Assembly: GCF_023715465.1 (NCBI RefSeq)
Contig: NZ_JAMBOE010000001.1
Span: 682,001-746,000 of the forward strand
Source of the DNA: Paenibacillus macerans
Lineage (GTDB): Bacteria > Bacillota > Bacilli > Paenibacillales > Paenibacillaceae
Direction of reading: 5' to 3'
DNA length: 64,000 bases
The notes under the pieces were generated by a model. It had not been told where the DNA came from. It searched no databases and was given only the letters and a program-made list of their open reading frames with translations. Positions 53,696-61,585 of the stretch are shown here, in pieces (position 1 is the first letter of the stretch; every line of letters begins with the position of its first letter). A program made the translations under genes and the position numbers.

Positions 53696-54148
53696 CTATG
53701 ACTTCAACGATTTGACCATGCGCACATGGGGGATGCCGGCGTCATCAAACGGCTCGGCCGATATCGTCTCGTAGCCCAGCTTCGCGTAGAAGCCCTCGGC
53801 TTGGCACTGCGCATCAAGCACCGATTTCTCCAGTCCCAGCTCACGCGCCAGTTCTTCCAGGGCAATCAGCAGGATTTTTCCGACGCCTTGCGAGCGAAAA
53901 GGTTTGCGTACGGCAATCCGCTGCATTTTCGCCGAATTATCCTGATAGTAAGTAAGCCGTCCGGTGGCGGCGTATTCTCCGTCCAACTCGATCAGCACAT
54001 GATGAACATCGGGGCCGATTTTGTCGTATTCGTCAATTTCCAAATCGATCGGCACCATCTGCTCCTCCACAAACACTTCCTTGCGGATGTCCAGGCATTT
54101 CTCCAATTGTTCCTCTGTTGTTGCTTGTATAATCGTAGCGGCTGACAC
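53696..54148 (-). CDS. GNAT-family N-acetyltransferase (ElaA/YjcF-like)
   Basis: The ~150-residue protein has the GNAT fold with AVRKPFRSQGVGKILLIALEE near residues 80-100 (acetyl-CoA loop) and VLDAQCQAEGFYAKLGYE near 109. The N-terminal RKEVFVEEQMVPIDLEIDE motif is typical of the ElaA/YjcF branch. The GTG at 54148 is preferred since GGGAGGGG lies upstream; an ATG at 54181 has no site. Acceptor unknown. Confidence 0.85.
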   Translation of the reverse strand: MSAATIIQATTEEQLEKCLDIRKEVFVEEQMVPIDLEIDEYDKIGPDVHHVLIELDGEYAATGRLTYYQDNSAKMQRIAVRKPFRSQGVGKILLIALEELARELGLEKSVLDAQCQAEGFYAKLGYETISAEPFDDAGIPHVRMVKSLKS

Positions 54149-54275
54149 CAGGCTTCCCCTCCCACGGTTTCTCACGTTCATCTATTGTTTTAAACTGCAT
54201 TATTATACAAAAAAATAGTTTTCATGTATAGTTACTCCCGTAAGTGGGTCGAGGAATAGTCCAGGCCTATGAAGC

Positions 54276-54509
54276 TTAGTCTGTAGAGTACACATCTTCC
54301 GCGATCGTCGGAGAGTACACTTCATCCGAAACGGATGCACCAAACGGCCACGGCCATCCGTTCGCCTGCTTGTCCATCGTCGCCCGATTCGGCGCCAGGC
54401 TGCAGGCGCTGGCCAGCATGAGCAGGACGGCCGCAGCCAAAATGACGGCCCAGCCGGCGCTTTTTTTCCGGTTCTGTCCCACCGGGGACTTATTGAAGTA
54501 TCGCCGCAT
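54276..54509 (-). CDS. small lipoprotein-like peptide
   Basis: The ~77-residue product has a basic N-terminus (RRYFNKSPVGQNRKK), a hydrophobic stretch AGWAVILAAAVLLMLASA and a lipobox-like LASAC, so it may be lipidated at Cys36; the long n-region is unusual. The remaining ~40 residues are acidic/polar and end YSPTIAEDVYSTD. AAAGGA lies before the ATG at 54509. No family recognised. Confidence 0.6.
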   Translation of the reverse strand: MRRYFNKSPVGQNRKKSAGWAVILAAAVLLMLASACSLAPNRATMDKQANGWPWPFGASVSDEVYSPTIAEDVYSTD

Positions 54510-54598
54510 GTGAAACATCCTTTCCTGGTAACAATCTTGCCAAAGCTGGCATATTCCATTGTTGTCTCATGCCACTCCGAATATACGCAAAAAAACAT

Positions 54599-54627
54599 TT
54601 GACAGAGTCGGCTCAGCCTGTTATTAT
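54599..54627 (+). promoter_or_regulatory. tRNA-Val promoter
   Basis: TTGACA (54599-54604) and TATTAT (54622-54627) with a 17-nt spacer, 23 nt before the tRNA. Confidence 0.85.
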
Positions 54628-54650
54628 AAATTTTGTCTTCAAAATATTTT

Positions 54651-54723
54651 GATCTGCTAGCTCAGCTGGGAGAGCACCATCTTGACAGGGTGGGGGTCAG
54701 TGGTTCGAGCCCACTGCAGATCA
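54651..54723 (+). tRNA. tRNA-Val (anticodon GAC)
   Basis: A 73-nt cloverleaf: acceptor stem GATCTGC/GCAGATC with discriminator A, D-arm GCTCAGCTGGGAGAGC, anticodon stem CCATC/GGTGG around TTGACAG (anticodon GAC, valine) and T-arm GTGGTTCGAGCCCAC. CCA is not encoded. It is a lone tRNA with its own promoter and terminator. Confidence 0.95.
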
Positions 54724-54730
54724 TCGCCGA

Positions 54731-54761
54731 GAAGCCTTGATATACAAGGCTTCTTTTATTT
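54731..54761 (+). terminator. tRNA-Val terminator
   Basis: GAAGCCTTG and CAAGGCTTC with an ATATA loop, then TTTTATTT. Confidence 0.85.
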
Positions 54762-54810
54762 GTCACAAGAAAACCACGGAAATGTTTTCTCCGTGGCCTT
54801 ATTGTTCATT

Positions 54811-55167
54811 TTAAAAATGAGTATGCTTCACTTTCCACTGCTCCAATTTGATGTTTAACCAGAAAGAATAAATGCCTAAAGTGATGATGCAGAGCAGGAG
54901 CCATTTAATCCAGTTTCCGAATAAACCAATTGCCGTTCCATCAAATTTGAGACGGCGCCCTTCAATTACCGTATGCTCGATTTTCCAGCGGTAAATCATT
55001 ACAAAGCCCCACGGATAGCAGATGCCCAAGGTACATACCGTTACCAACCACCCAAGAATTCTCCATCCAATGTACTGTAAAAGCCCTCCATCAAACACTG
55101 ATGCATATTGACCAGGTACTACATGCTGCGGATTCTGAGGAGTGTTAGGCCCAGCAACTACGTTCAT
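54811..55167 (-). CDS. small membrane protein, DUF898-like
   Basis: The ~118-residue protein has a short Pro/Asn-rich N-terminus and two hydrophobic regions (~27-60 and ~80-105) that look like tandem repeats: IGWRILGWLVTVCTLGICYP and GNWIKWLLLCIITLGIY, each followed by aromatic/basic residues. This matches short DUF898/YjgN-like proteins. The ATG at 55167 has AAAGGA 8 nt upstream; ATG 55176 is too close. Function unknown; monocistronic, next to the tRNA. Confidence 0.75.
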   Translation of the reverse strand: MNVVAGPNTPQNPQHVVPGQYASVFDGGLLQYIGWRILGWLVTVCTLGICYPWGFVMIYRWKIEHTVIEGRRLKFDGTAIGLFGNWIKWLLLCIITLGIYSFWLNIKLEQWKVKHTHF

Positions 55168-55352
55168 GTCCCTCATCCTTTACATAAGATTTCAAGGGAT
55201 AACATTCTACATTTAAGTCTAATTTCCTGCTACCTTCGACACATTATATTATCGAAAGGATAAAACTGCTGTTTTTAGCCAAACTAAGCGAATAATGTAC
55301 AAATGCAGCGTAACTCGGCCTGCATATCAAGTGACAACAATGGAGGAACAAA

Positions 55353-56123
55353 GTGCTGATGCTAAAAAACAAACTGGGCGTTGTCTTGGCTTTAGCCTTA
55401 ACGACCTCTCTCTTGAGCCCCTATACGGAGGCTTCCCCCCATGCTCCAGTCAAAGGAAGAAGCTATTATGAGGAGCGGGGGGACATCGTTTGGGAGGTTC
55501 CGACGCACGAAAAATTTATCGCTTTCACTTTTGACGACGGACCGGATGGCCGGTCGACTCCGGAAATTCTGCAGATTTTGGAGCAATATCAGGCAAAGGC
55601 GACCTTTTTCGTGGTAGGCGACAAGGTAAAGCGTTTTCCTGAAATTGCGCGGTTGGAGCTGGCGAAAGGGCATGAAATCGGGAACCATTCTTTTCACCAT
55701 CCGTCCTTTCATAACATAACAACAAGCTCCATCATGTCCGAACTAAGTCAGACCCAGCAAGCGGTTTTTGAAGCAACCGGACAAAGGCCGGTGCTGTTCC
55801 GCCCCCCAGGAGGGCATTATGATGAAAAGATCGTAGAAGCTTCGAAAAATAATGGGCTGCAAATGATCCTCTGGTCATGGCGTCAAGATACGTTGGACTG
55901 GACCTCGCCGGGCGTTGGCAAAATCGTACGCAAAGTCGTTAACAATGCTCGCAATGGTGATATCATTCTGATGCATGATTATGTCCACAACAGTACGCAA
56001 ACGGCCCAAGCGCTCAAAATCATTTTGCCCGAGCTCAAAAGCAGGGGTTATTCCTTTGTGACGGTATCCGAGCTGCTTACCCATAAAGTGACTCCCGATC
56101 ACCACATAAAGGTCATCCACTAG
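55353..56123 (+). CDS. NodB-type polysaccharide deacetylase
   Basis: The 256-residue exported protein has a signal peptide (LGVVLALALTTSLLSPYTEA) and a NodB domain: AFTFDDGPDG near 57 (catalytic Asp and metal Asp), HEIGNHSFHHPSF near 109 (metal His pair), RPPGGHYD near 150 and ILMHDY near 208 (catalytic His). It probably removes N-acetyl groups from peptidoglycan or similar glycans (PdaA/PgdA type). The GTG at 55353 has GGAGG 6 nt upstream; the ATG 6 nt later is an alternative. Ends at a strong hairpin. Confidence 0.9.
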   Translation: MLMLKNKLGVVLALALTTSLLSPYTEASPHAPVKGRSYYEERGDIVWEVPTHEKFIAFTFDDGPDGRSTPEILQILEQYQAKATFFVVGDKVKRFPEIARLELAKGHEIGNHSFHHPSFHNITTSSIMSELSQTQQAVFEATGQRPVLFRPPGGHYDEKIVEASKNNGLQMILWSWRQDTLDWTSPGVGKIVRKVVNNARNGDIILMHDYVHNSTQTAQALKIILPELKSRGYSFVTVSELLTHKVTPDHHIKVIH

Positions 56124-56160
56124 TCATCGCATGAATATTCGGCAAAAGGTTACGCAAAAA

Positions 56161-56207
56161 AACGGAGGCTTCTCTTCGGGGAGAGACCTCCGTTTCTTGC
56201 GTTTTTA
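56161..56207 (+). terminator. deacetylase gene terminator
   Basis: AACGGAGG and CCTCCGTT with TCTC/GAGA inside the loop, followed by TCTTGCGTTTTT. Confidence 0.75.
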
Positions 56208-56280
56208 ACCCGCCGTGATACAGCCCCCAATGGCCTGAAAACACGAATTAACCGGAAAGGATACAATATCCACTGGACCT

Positions 56281-56338
56281 GCTTTAATATACTTACTATA
56301 CTTTAATATTGACTAAGCTTATAAAATTCAACTACAAT
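56281..56338 (+). promoter_or_regulatory. trhO promoter with shared upstream element
   Basis: TTGACT (56309-56314) and TACAAT (56333-56338), 18-nt spacer. The 38 bases at 56281-56318 match 58822-58859 upstream of sodA at 32 positions, including TACTTA, TATAC and TTGACTAAGC. The shared part contains TATACTT twice, 9 nt apart. Confidence 0.65.
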
Positions 56339-56371
56339 GCAGTAGAATCCAACATAGATAGGTGATTACTC

Positions 56372-57265
56372 ATGGAACAGCACGTTTACCGTGTTTTATT
56401 GTTTTATAAATTCGTTCGCATTGAAGATCCCGAACAATTTACCGCCGAGCACCTGCAGTATTGCAAGGACCTCGGAGTCAAGGGGCGCATTCTGATCGCT
56501 GCGGAAGGCATTAATGGCACGCTGTCCGGGACGGCCCAACAAACCGAACGCTACATGCGGGATTTGCGGGCCAATCCGTTATTTTCGGATATCGTGTTCA
56601 AAATCGATGAAGTCGACGGTCATACCTTCAAAAAAATGTTCGTCCGCCACAAAAAGGAACTGGTCACGTTCCGTTACGAGCAGGAGCTTGATCCGAACCG
56701 GATCAGCGGCAAACGGCTTTCGCCCGCCGAATTTTACGAGCAGCTGCAAAACGGGGATGCCATCGTCCTCGACGGACGCAACGACTATGAATACGATATC
56801 GGCCATTTCCGCGGAGCAATCCGCCCGGAGGTCGAGTCTTTCCGCGAGTTTCCGGAATGGATTCGAAACAACCTGAGCGACTACAAGGACAAAAAGATAT
56901 TAACGTATTGCACCGGCGGCATCCGCTGCGAAAAGCTGACCGGCTTCCTGCTAAGCGAAGGCTTCGGCGACGTGTCCCAGTTGGAAGGCGGCATCGTCAC
57001 CTACGGAAAAGACCCTGAAGTGCAGGGCCGCCTGTTCGACGGCAAATGTTACGTGTTCGACGAACGGATCTCCGTGCCGATCAACCGGACTGCGGAAGAT
57101 CGCGTCATTGGCCATTGCTACCACTGCGGAACTTCGCATGACCGTTACATCAATTGCCCGGTCTGCAACTTGCAGCACATTTGCTGTGAAGAATGCGAGG
57201 CCGAGCACCATGGCTACTGTTCCGACGCTTGCCAAGAATCGGCCATGGCCGTGAAGCGCGGCTGA
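56372..57265 (+). CDS. trhO: tRNA uridine(34) hydroxylase TrhO (rhodanese-fold)
   Basis: The 297-residue protein has the YceA/TrhO plan: an N-terminal ferredoxin-like domain ([15 protein letters not shown] near 39), a rhodanese domain with the catalytic-loop Cys [10 protein letters not shown] near 175, and a C-terminal Cys-rich part ([24 protein letters not shown]) that probably binds zinc. In other bacteria TrhO hydroxylates U34 of tRNA toward 5-hydroxyuridine. The ATG has a short upstream GATAGGTG site. It is followed 26 nt later by the SufR-like gene, so the two form an operon. Confidence 0.92.
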   Translation: MEQHVYRVLLFYKFVRIEDPEQFTAEHLQYCKDLGVKGRILIAAEGINGTLSGTAQQTERYMRDLRANPLFSDIVFKIDEVDGHTFKKMFVRHKKELVTFRYEQELDPNRISGKRLSPAEFYEQLQNGDAIVLDGRNDYEYDIGHFRGAIRPEVESFREFPEWIRNNLSDYKDKKILTYCTGGIRCEKLTGFLLSEGFGDVSQLEGGIVTYGKDPEVQGRLFDGKCYVFDERISVPINRTAEDRVIGHCYHCGTSHDRYINCPVCNLQHICCEECEAEHHGYCSDACQESAMAVKRG

Positions 57266-57291
57266 TCATTTACCCGAAAGGGAGTGTCTTT

Positions 57292-57942
57292 GTGAACCAG
57301 ATCAAGGAGCTTACCACTCGCGAGCGGATTCTTCATATGATGAAAACGTCCGGACCGCTCAGCGCCAAAGAAATCACAACCGAGCTGCAAATAACCGAAA
57401 TGGCGGTACGCCGCCATCTCGGGACGATGGAGCGGGACGGATTGATCGAATCCAAAATGATCCGGCAAACACTGGGCCGTCCGACGGCGGTATACGGCCT
57501 GACCGAAATCGCCGAGGGGCTTTTCCCGAAAAAATATCATACGCTCACGCTCGACTTGCTGGAAGAACTTGAGGACGAGAGCGGCGGGCACATGGTAGAC
57601 CGGCTGTTTGAACGCCGGCGGGACAAATTAAACCGCAAATACCTGGCCGCGATGGACGGAAAAACGCTTCCGGAAAAAGTGCAACAGCTATCGGATATTC
57701 AAAACGACAACGGCTATATGACGGAGCTTGAACGCAACGAAAACGGCGAATTCGTGTTGATGGAGCATAATTGCCCGATCTCGCAAATCGCCTCCCGGTA
57801 CAACCATGCCTGCGATTGCGAATTGAATTTGTTCGAATCGCTGCTGGACGCCGAAGTCGAGCGTACGGAATGCCTGGCCCAAAACGGCAAAAAATGCGTT
57901 TACGTCATCCGCCAGCGCAAATCGGCTACATCCGGGGACTAA
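57292..57942 (+). CDS. SufR-like helix-turn-helix regulator with C-terminal Cys cluster motif
   Basis: The ~216-residue protein has an N-terminal winged HTH (TTRERILHMMKTSGPLSAKE; MAVRRHLGTMERDGLIESK) and a C-terminal region with HNCPISQIA, CDCELNLFESLLDAEV, ECLAQNGKKCVYVI. The cysteine spacing is C-x12-C-x1-C-x17-C-x7-C, close to the Fe-S-sensing family (SufR/COG2345). The start is a GTG at 57292 with GGGAG upstream; longer in-frame readings run into trhO. It likely senses iron-sulfur or redox state; targets unknown. Its 3' end overlaps the convergent GNAT gene by 17 nt. Confidence 0.85.
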   Translation: MNQIKELTTRERILHMMKTSGPLSAKEITTELQITEMAVRRHLGTMERDGLIESKMIRQTLGRPTAVYGLTEIAEGLFPKKYHTLTLDLLEELEDESGGHMVDRLFERRRDKLNRKYLAAMDGKTLPEKVQQLSDIQNDNGYMTELERNENGEFVLMEHNCPISQIASRYNHACDCELNLFESLLDAEVERTECLAQNGKKCVYVIRQRKSATSGD

Positions 57943-58441
57943 CCTTATATACCTCCGTATAGAGGATTTCTTTATAACGGGCAAACTCCGCTTCCGTAAG
58001 CGGCCCCGGATAACTCATGATTTTCAGCGGCAAATCAGGCTGGCTTCGCTGAAGCGGAGGCTGCACATAATCGAAGGGTTGAAGGTGAAACCCCAAGCGC
58101 TTGTAAAAATCGACCCTCCGCTTCGCCAAGTCCGCGACAGGGGGCTCAACTTCCAGTATAACGGGTGCCTGAGTCTTTTCGAGATAAGCAGCCATTAACT
58201 TTTTTCCCAAGCCTCCTCCTCTTACGGAAGGGTCGACAGCCAGGTGCTCCACAAACCGAAACAGAGGAAATTCCCATACCGCGAGGAAAGCGACCAGACG
58301 TTTGCTGGCATCCGGCTCCGTGATGAGGCGGTAGTACGGATTGCTCAGCAGCTCCTTTTGCCCGGCATAAGTTCTTCGTTCAATCTCCGGAAAAGAAGCC
58401 GTCATGATGGCGTAAACTTGTTCAAATTGTTGTTCAATCAT
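57926..58441 (-). CDS. GNAT-family N-acetyltransferase
   Basis: The ~171-residue protein has the GNAT acetyl-CoA loop VDPSVRGGGLGKKLM near residues 69-83 and FYKRLGF near 111. The N-terminus (MIEQQFEQVYAIMTASFPEIERRTY) is typical of small acetyltransferases of Bacillales. The ATG at 58441 has GGGGGAT about 9 nt upstream; a nearby upstream ATG overlaps the terminator hairpin of yuzB. Acceptor unknown. 3' end overlaps the convergent SufR-like gene. Confidence 0.85.
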   Translation of the reverse strand: MIEQQFEQVYAIMTASFPEIERRTYAGQKELLSNPYYRLITEPDASKRLVAFLAVWEFPLFRFVEHLAVDPSVRGGGLGKKLMAAYLEKTQAPVILEVEPPVADLAKRRVDFYKRLGFHLQPFDYVQPPLQRSQPDLPLKIMSYPGPLTEAEFARYKEILYTEVYKVSPRM

Positions 58442-58459
58442 ATTTTGATCCCCCATGAA

Positions 58460-58487
58460 TTTAAAGGCAGCCTGACGGCTGCCTTTG
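58460..58487 (-). terminator. yuzB terminator
   Basis: AAAGGCAGCC, GTCA loop, GGCTGCCTTT then AAATT; directly after the yuzB stop. The T-run is short. Confidence 0.65.
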
Positions 58488-58739
58488 CTATATATCATAA
58501 GCTTTTAATTCATCCTCGATCGCTTGCTTGACCGATTGAACGCACTCTTCCGTCGTTTTGCCGACTACCCTTTTTCCGTTGACCAGGGCATAAGGTCTAA
58601 GCCGGCATAATCCGCATAAACTGAGACATTCCGCTCGCATGACGGCAATCTCGGGATACTCCTGCTCCAGATTTTCCAGATCGAGCGCGCTCATTAGGTT
58701 GCTGTCGCATACTTCGACGATGACGATGCCGAGTCCCAC
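58488..58739 (-). CDS. yuzB: YuzB family protein (DUF1450)
   Basis: The 83-residue protein has the YuzB pattern: IVEVCDSNLMSALDLENLE at the start and ECLSLCGLCRLRPYALVNGK near 37-56 with three Cys. The family is thioredoxin-like in fold and is suspected to bind a metal or Fe-S cluster, but function is unknown. The start is a GTG at 58739; GGGGTG lies upstream. It lies between sodA and the GNAT gene on the minus strand. Confidence 0.9.
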   Translation of the reverse strand: MGLGIVIVEVCDSNLMSALDLENLEQEYPEIAVMRAECLSLCGLCRLRPYALVNGKRVVGKTTEECVQSVKQAIEDELKAYDI

Positions 58740-58821
58740 GCAGGATCACCCCAAACTTTGCAAAATATGGCTCGATCACTCATTATGACCAAAGCCGTTA
58801 GGTTTGTCAATGCCTGCAAAA

Positions 58822-58878
58822 GATTTAACATACTTAATATACATTTATGTTGACTAAGCCAGAACGGAGATTTATAAT
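58822..58878 (+). promoter_or_regulatory. sodA promoter with shared upstream element
   Basis: TTGACT (58850-58855) and TATAAT (58873-58878), 17-nt spacer, 52 nt before the start. Its first 38 bases (58822-58859) are almost the same as those at 56281 upstream of trhO (32 of 38 identical), including TACTTA, TATAC and TTGACTAAGC. Confidence 0.75.
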
Positions 58879-58930
58879 AAGGTTTGTCGGAAGTGAACTA
58901 CATATTATAAGGAGAAAGGAAGGATTTAGC

Positions 58931-59548
58931 ATGGCACATCAATTACCTGCTTTGCCTTACCCCAACAACGCACTGGAACCTCATATCGATGAAACAACAA
59001 TGATGATTCACCACGATCGTCACCATAATACGTACGTAACGAACCTGAACGCCGCTCTGGAGTCCGCTTCGGAGCTGCAATCCAAATCCGTGGAAGAGCT
59101 GATTTCCAATCTGGACAGCGTTCCTGAAAGCATCCGCACCGCAGTTCGCAACAACGGCGGCGGTCATGCCAATCACTCGTTGTTCTGGGAAACGATCGGC
59201 CCGAACGGCGGCGGTCAACCGTCCGGCAAACTGGCTGATGCCATCAACAACGAGCTTGGCGGCTTCGACAAATTCAAAGAGGATTTCAGCAAAGCGGCTA
59301 CGACCCGCTTCGGCAGCGGCTGGGCATTCCTCGCGGTAGACGGCAGCGGCAAATTGTCCGTATACAGCCTGCCGAACCAAGATTCCCCGCTGATGGAAGG
59401 CAAAACGCCGATCCTCGGCCTTGACGTATGGGAGCATGCTTACTACCTGAAATATCAAAACAAACGTCCTGACTACATCGCCGCTTTCTTTAACGTAATC
59501 AACTGGTCTGCCGTTGAGAAACGTTACGAAGCTGCTGTCAGCAAATAA
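58931..59548 (+). CDS. sodA: superoxide dismutase (Mn/Fe family, probably Mn)
   Basis: The 205-residue cytosolic enzyme dismutes superoxide. Metal ligands: His in [13 protein letters not shown] near 27, [10 protein letters not shown] near 82, and DVWEHAYY near 164-168. The GGGHANH and GSGWAFL contexts are those of Mn-type SODs. The ATG at 58931 with AGGAAGGA upstream is preferred; upstream in-frame Met residues are part of the promoter/leader. It is monocistronic and has a strong terminator. Expression is probably controlled through the shared promoter element. Confidence 0.95.
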   Translation: MAHQLPALPYPNNALEPHIDETTMMIHHDRHHNTYVTNLNAALESASELQSKSVEELISNLDSVPESIRTAVRNNGGGHANHSLFWETIGPNGGGQPSGKLADAINNELGGFDKFKEDFSKAATTRFGSGWAFLAVDGSGKLSVYSLPNQDSPLMEGKTPILGLDVWEHAYYLKYQNKRPDYIAAFFNVINWSAVEKRYEAAVSK

Positions 59549-59586
59549 ACGCTTTTGCAGAGCTTAACAAGCTCTGCGGCGAATTA

Positions 59587-59638
59587 GAAGGGGTGTTCCC
59601 GAGCAGCCGTTGGCTTTCGGGACACCCCTTCTTTCTTT
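59587..59638 (+). terminator. sodA terminator
   Basis: GAAGGGGTGT and ACACCCCTTC form a 10-bp stem with an inner CCCGA/TCGGG stem, followed by TTTCTTTC. Confidence 0.85.
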
Positions 59639-59785
59639 CACCGAATCGCGAATGACCAGCGTCGGAATGTTTTTCATTCCTTTCGAAACATGATACACTT
59701 AACTCGCATATTACTTTACAAAAAAACGATTTTGCCAATTTTGTCAAGTTATAGGTGAATTATGCGTAAAAAGGAGAAAGATAAG

Positions 59786-60730
59786 ATGAGTGAACCGATT
59801 TTTTTGCAGCCGATTTTTCAAGAACGCATTTGGGGCGGAACGAAGCTTCGGGATTTGTTCGGCTATGAGATCCCGAACGCTCACACCGGTGAATGTTGGG
59901 CGGTTTCGGCGCATCCGAACGGTCAAAGCGTGGTCAAAAACGGCCCTTATCAGGGGATGAAACTGGGGGATCTATGGTCGGCGCATCCCGAACTGTTCAA
60001 CTCGAAATCGGCCGTTTTTCCGCTGCTGACGAAAATTCTCGACGCCTCCGACGATTTGTCGGTGCAGGTCCATCCGGATGACGAATATGCCGGCAAGCAT
60101 GAAAACGGTGAGCTCGGCAAAACGGAATGCTGGTACATTGTAGACGCCGAGCCGGGAGCAGCGATTATTTACGGCCATGAAGCCAAAACGAAGGAACAGC
60201 TTGTGCAGATGATCGAAAACGGCGATTGGGACGGACTGTTGACCAAAGTGCCGGTCAAAGCGGGCGACTTCTTTTACGTTCCCAGCGGTACGATCCACGC
60301 CCTGGGCAAAGGCATTGTCGTGCTGGAGACGCAGCAAAGCTCGGACACGACGTACCGCGTATATGATTACGACCGTAAGGATAAACACGGCAACACCCGG
60401 GAGCTTCATCTGGAAAAAGCCATCGACGTGACGAGCGTGCCGCAAGCCTATCAGCCGATCACGCACGATACCTCTAAGCAGGAAGGGCTTACGGTAACGT
60501 CTTTTGTTTCCAACCCGTTTTTCACGGTGCAGAAATGGGAGGTGGCCGGCGACGTTGCGCTCGCGGGGAACGAGAAATATACGATCTTCAGCGTGCTTGA
60601 AGGCAGCGGTTCGCTCACTGCAGGCGATCAAAGCTATGCATTGGCGAAAGGAGCGCATTTTATCCTTCCGGCCGGATTTGGCCCCTACCGTTTAAGCGGA
60701 GAGCTGCAGATCATCATGTCGCACGAATAA
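59786..60730 (+). CDS. manA: mannose-6-phosphate isomerase, class I
   Basis: The 314-residue Zn-dependent isomerase interconverts mannose 6-phosphate and fructose 6-phosphate. Zn ligands are seen in SVQVHPDDEYA near 95 (His), GKTECWYIV near 112 (Glu) and VPSGTIHALG near 170 (His), and the conserved start PIFQERIWGGTKL near 9 is intact. AAGGAG lies 9 nt before the ATG at 59786. It is the short Bacillus-type ManA. No PTS mannose genes are adjacent. Confidence 0.94.
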   Translation: MSEPIFLQPIFQERIWGGTKLRDLFGYEIPNAHTGECWAVSAHPNGQSVVKNGPYQGMKLGDLWSAHPELFNSKSAVFPLLTKILDASDDLSVQVHPDDEYAGKHENGELGKTECWYIVDAEPGAAIIYGHEAKTKEQLVQMIENGDWDGLLTKVPVKAGDFFYVPSGTIHALGKGIVVLETQQSSDTTYRVYDYDRKDKHGNTRELHLEKAIDVTSVPQAYQPITHDTSKQEGLTVTSFVSNPFFTVQKWEVAGDVALAGNEKYTIFSVLEGSGSLTAGDQSYALAKGAHFILPAGFGPYRLSGELQIIMSHE

Positions 60731-60745
60731 TCCGCAGCATACATA

Positions 60746-60795
60746 AAAGGGACAGAGCTTCTTCCTGTTCAGGAAGGCTCCGTCCCTTATTTTGA
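60746..60795 (+). terminator. manA terminator
   Basis: AAGGGAC...GAGC and GCTC...GTCCCTT with inner CTTCCTG/CAGGAAG, then ATTTTG. Confidence 0.8.
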
Positions 60796-60815
60796 TTTCT
60801 GCAAGGCTAAATCCG

Positions 60816-61337
60816 TTATTCCCCCTGCAAATAACGTTCCCGGATCATGCTTAGATGATGATGAGCGTGGCCGGCAATCACATACGCCAGTGCCCTCGCC
60901 GATACCGTTACCCCGCTGGCGGTGCCTTGGCGCAGCCAAGCCTCGTCATCCAGTTGGCGGATCAGCGACAGCGTGGCTTCGCGTACGACGGAAAAATCAT
61001 GCAGCAACGCAGAGACGGTCTGCTGGCCAAAAGTCGAACTGTTAACGAACAATTCCTCGTCAAATCCCGGAAGCGGCGTCGCATCACCGCGCGATATCCT
61101 AAGCAGCCGATAGCTCATCACCCGTTCCGTATCGCTGATATGGCCCAGCACTTCCTTCAGGCTCCATTTGCCTTCCGCGTACCGGTAATCCCCCTGCTCT
61201 TCGGTTAGAGAACCCCATTCTTCCTTAGCGAGCGCGGGCTGCGTCTTAAGCAGCTCCAGCAGTCCCCCTTCCGGCACCTTATCGATATATACGGCAAAAT
61301 GCTCCGCGTATTCCCCCGCTTGCGGTCTCGTTAACAT
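60816..61337 (-). CDS. DinB-family four-helix protein
   Basis: The ~173-residue protein belongs to the DinB/YfiT superfamily: GKWSLKEVLGHISDTERVMSYR near residues 57-78 (metal His), and GHAHHHLSMIRERYL near 153-167 with the second His pair. Members bind divalent metals and include bacillithiol S-transferases, but substrate is unknown. The ATG at 61337 has AGGAGG 7 nt upstream; 61340 is an alternative. It is downstream of the DUF3006 gene on the same strand with a 29-nt gap. Confidence 0.85.
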   Translation of the reverse strand: MLTRPQAGEYAEHFAVYIDKVPEGGLLELLKTQPALAKEEWGSLTEEQGDYRYAEGKWSLKEVLGHISDTERVMSYRLLRISRGDATPLPGFDEELFVNSSTFGQQTVSALLHDFSVVREATLSLIRQLDDEAWLRQGTASGVTVSARALAYVIAGHAHHHLSMIRERYLQGE

Positions 61338-61366
61338 CATGACTCCTCCTCGCTTTTTCGTTTCAA

Positions 61367-61579
61367 TTAATCTTCCCACAGCTCATCCATCAGCGACTTG
61401 ATTTCTTTGCTGCGGGAGGCGGTTTTCTCCCGGTTCGCCACCCATTTCCCGCCGGTCCATTCCACGACATCCCCCGGTTTGACGCCGGGATCAACCAGCT
61501 TCCGCGGAACGTCCCGGGTCACCCCGTCACTTTCAATAATACAAAATTCTCCTTCAAAACGGTCCACAACATGCAGCAT
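61367..61579 (-). CDS. DUF3006 domain protein
   Basis: The 70-residue protein matches DUF3006: VVDRFEGEFCIIESDGVTRDVPRKLV and a GDVVEWTGGKW loop. Small, likely beta-barrel; function unknown. It is 6 nt downstream of the ComEC-like gene, so both are cotranslated; this pairing occurs in other Firmicutes and suggests a common function. A short C-terminal charged helix follows. Confidence 0.87.
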   Translation of the reverse strand: MLHVVDRFEGEFCIIESDGVTRDVPRKLVDPGVKPGDVVEWTGGKWVANREKTASRSKEIKSLMDELWED

Positions 61580-61585
61580 GCTTGC

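Noticed and set aside
54203..54598. 131-codon minus-strand frame over the small lipoprotein
   Set aside because: Out of frame with the lipoprotein-like gene, Arg/Trp-rich, no start signal; a shadow frame.
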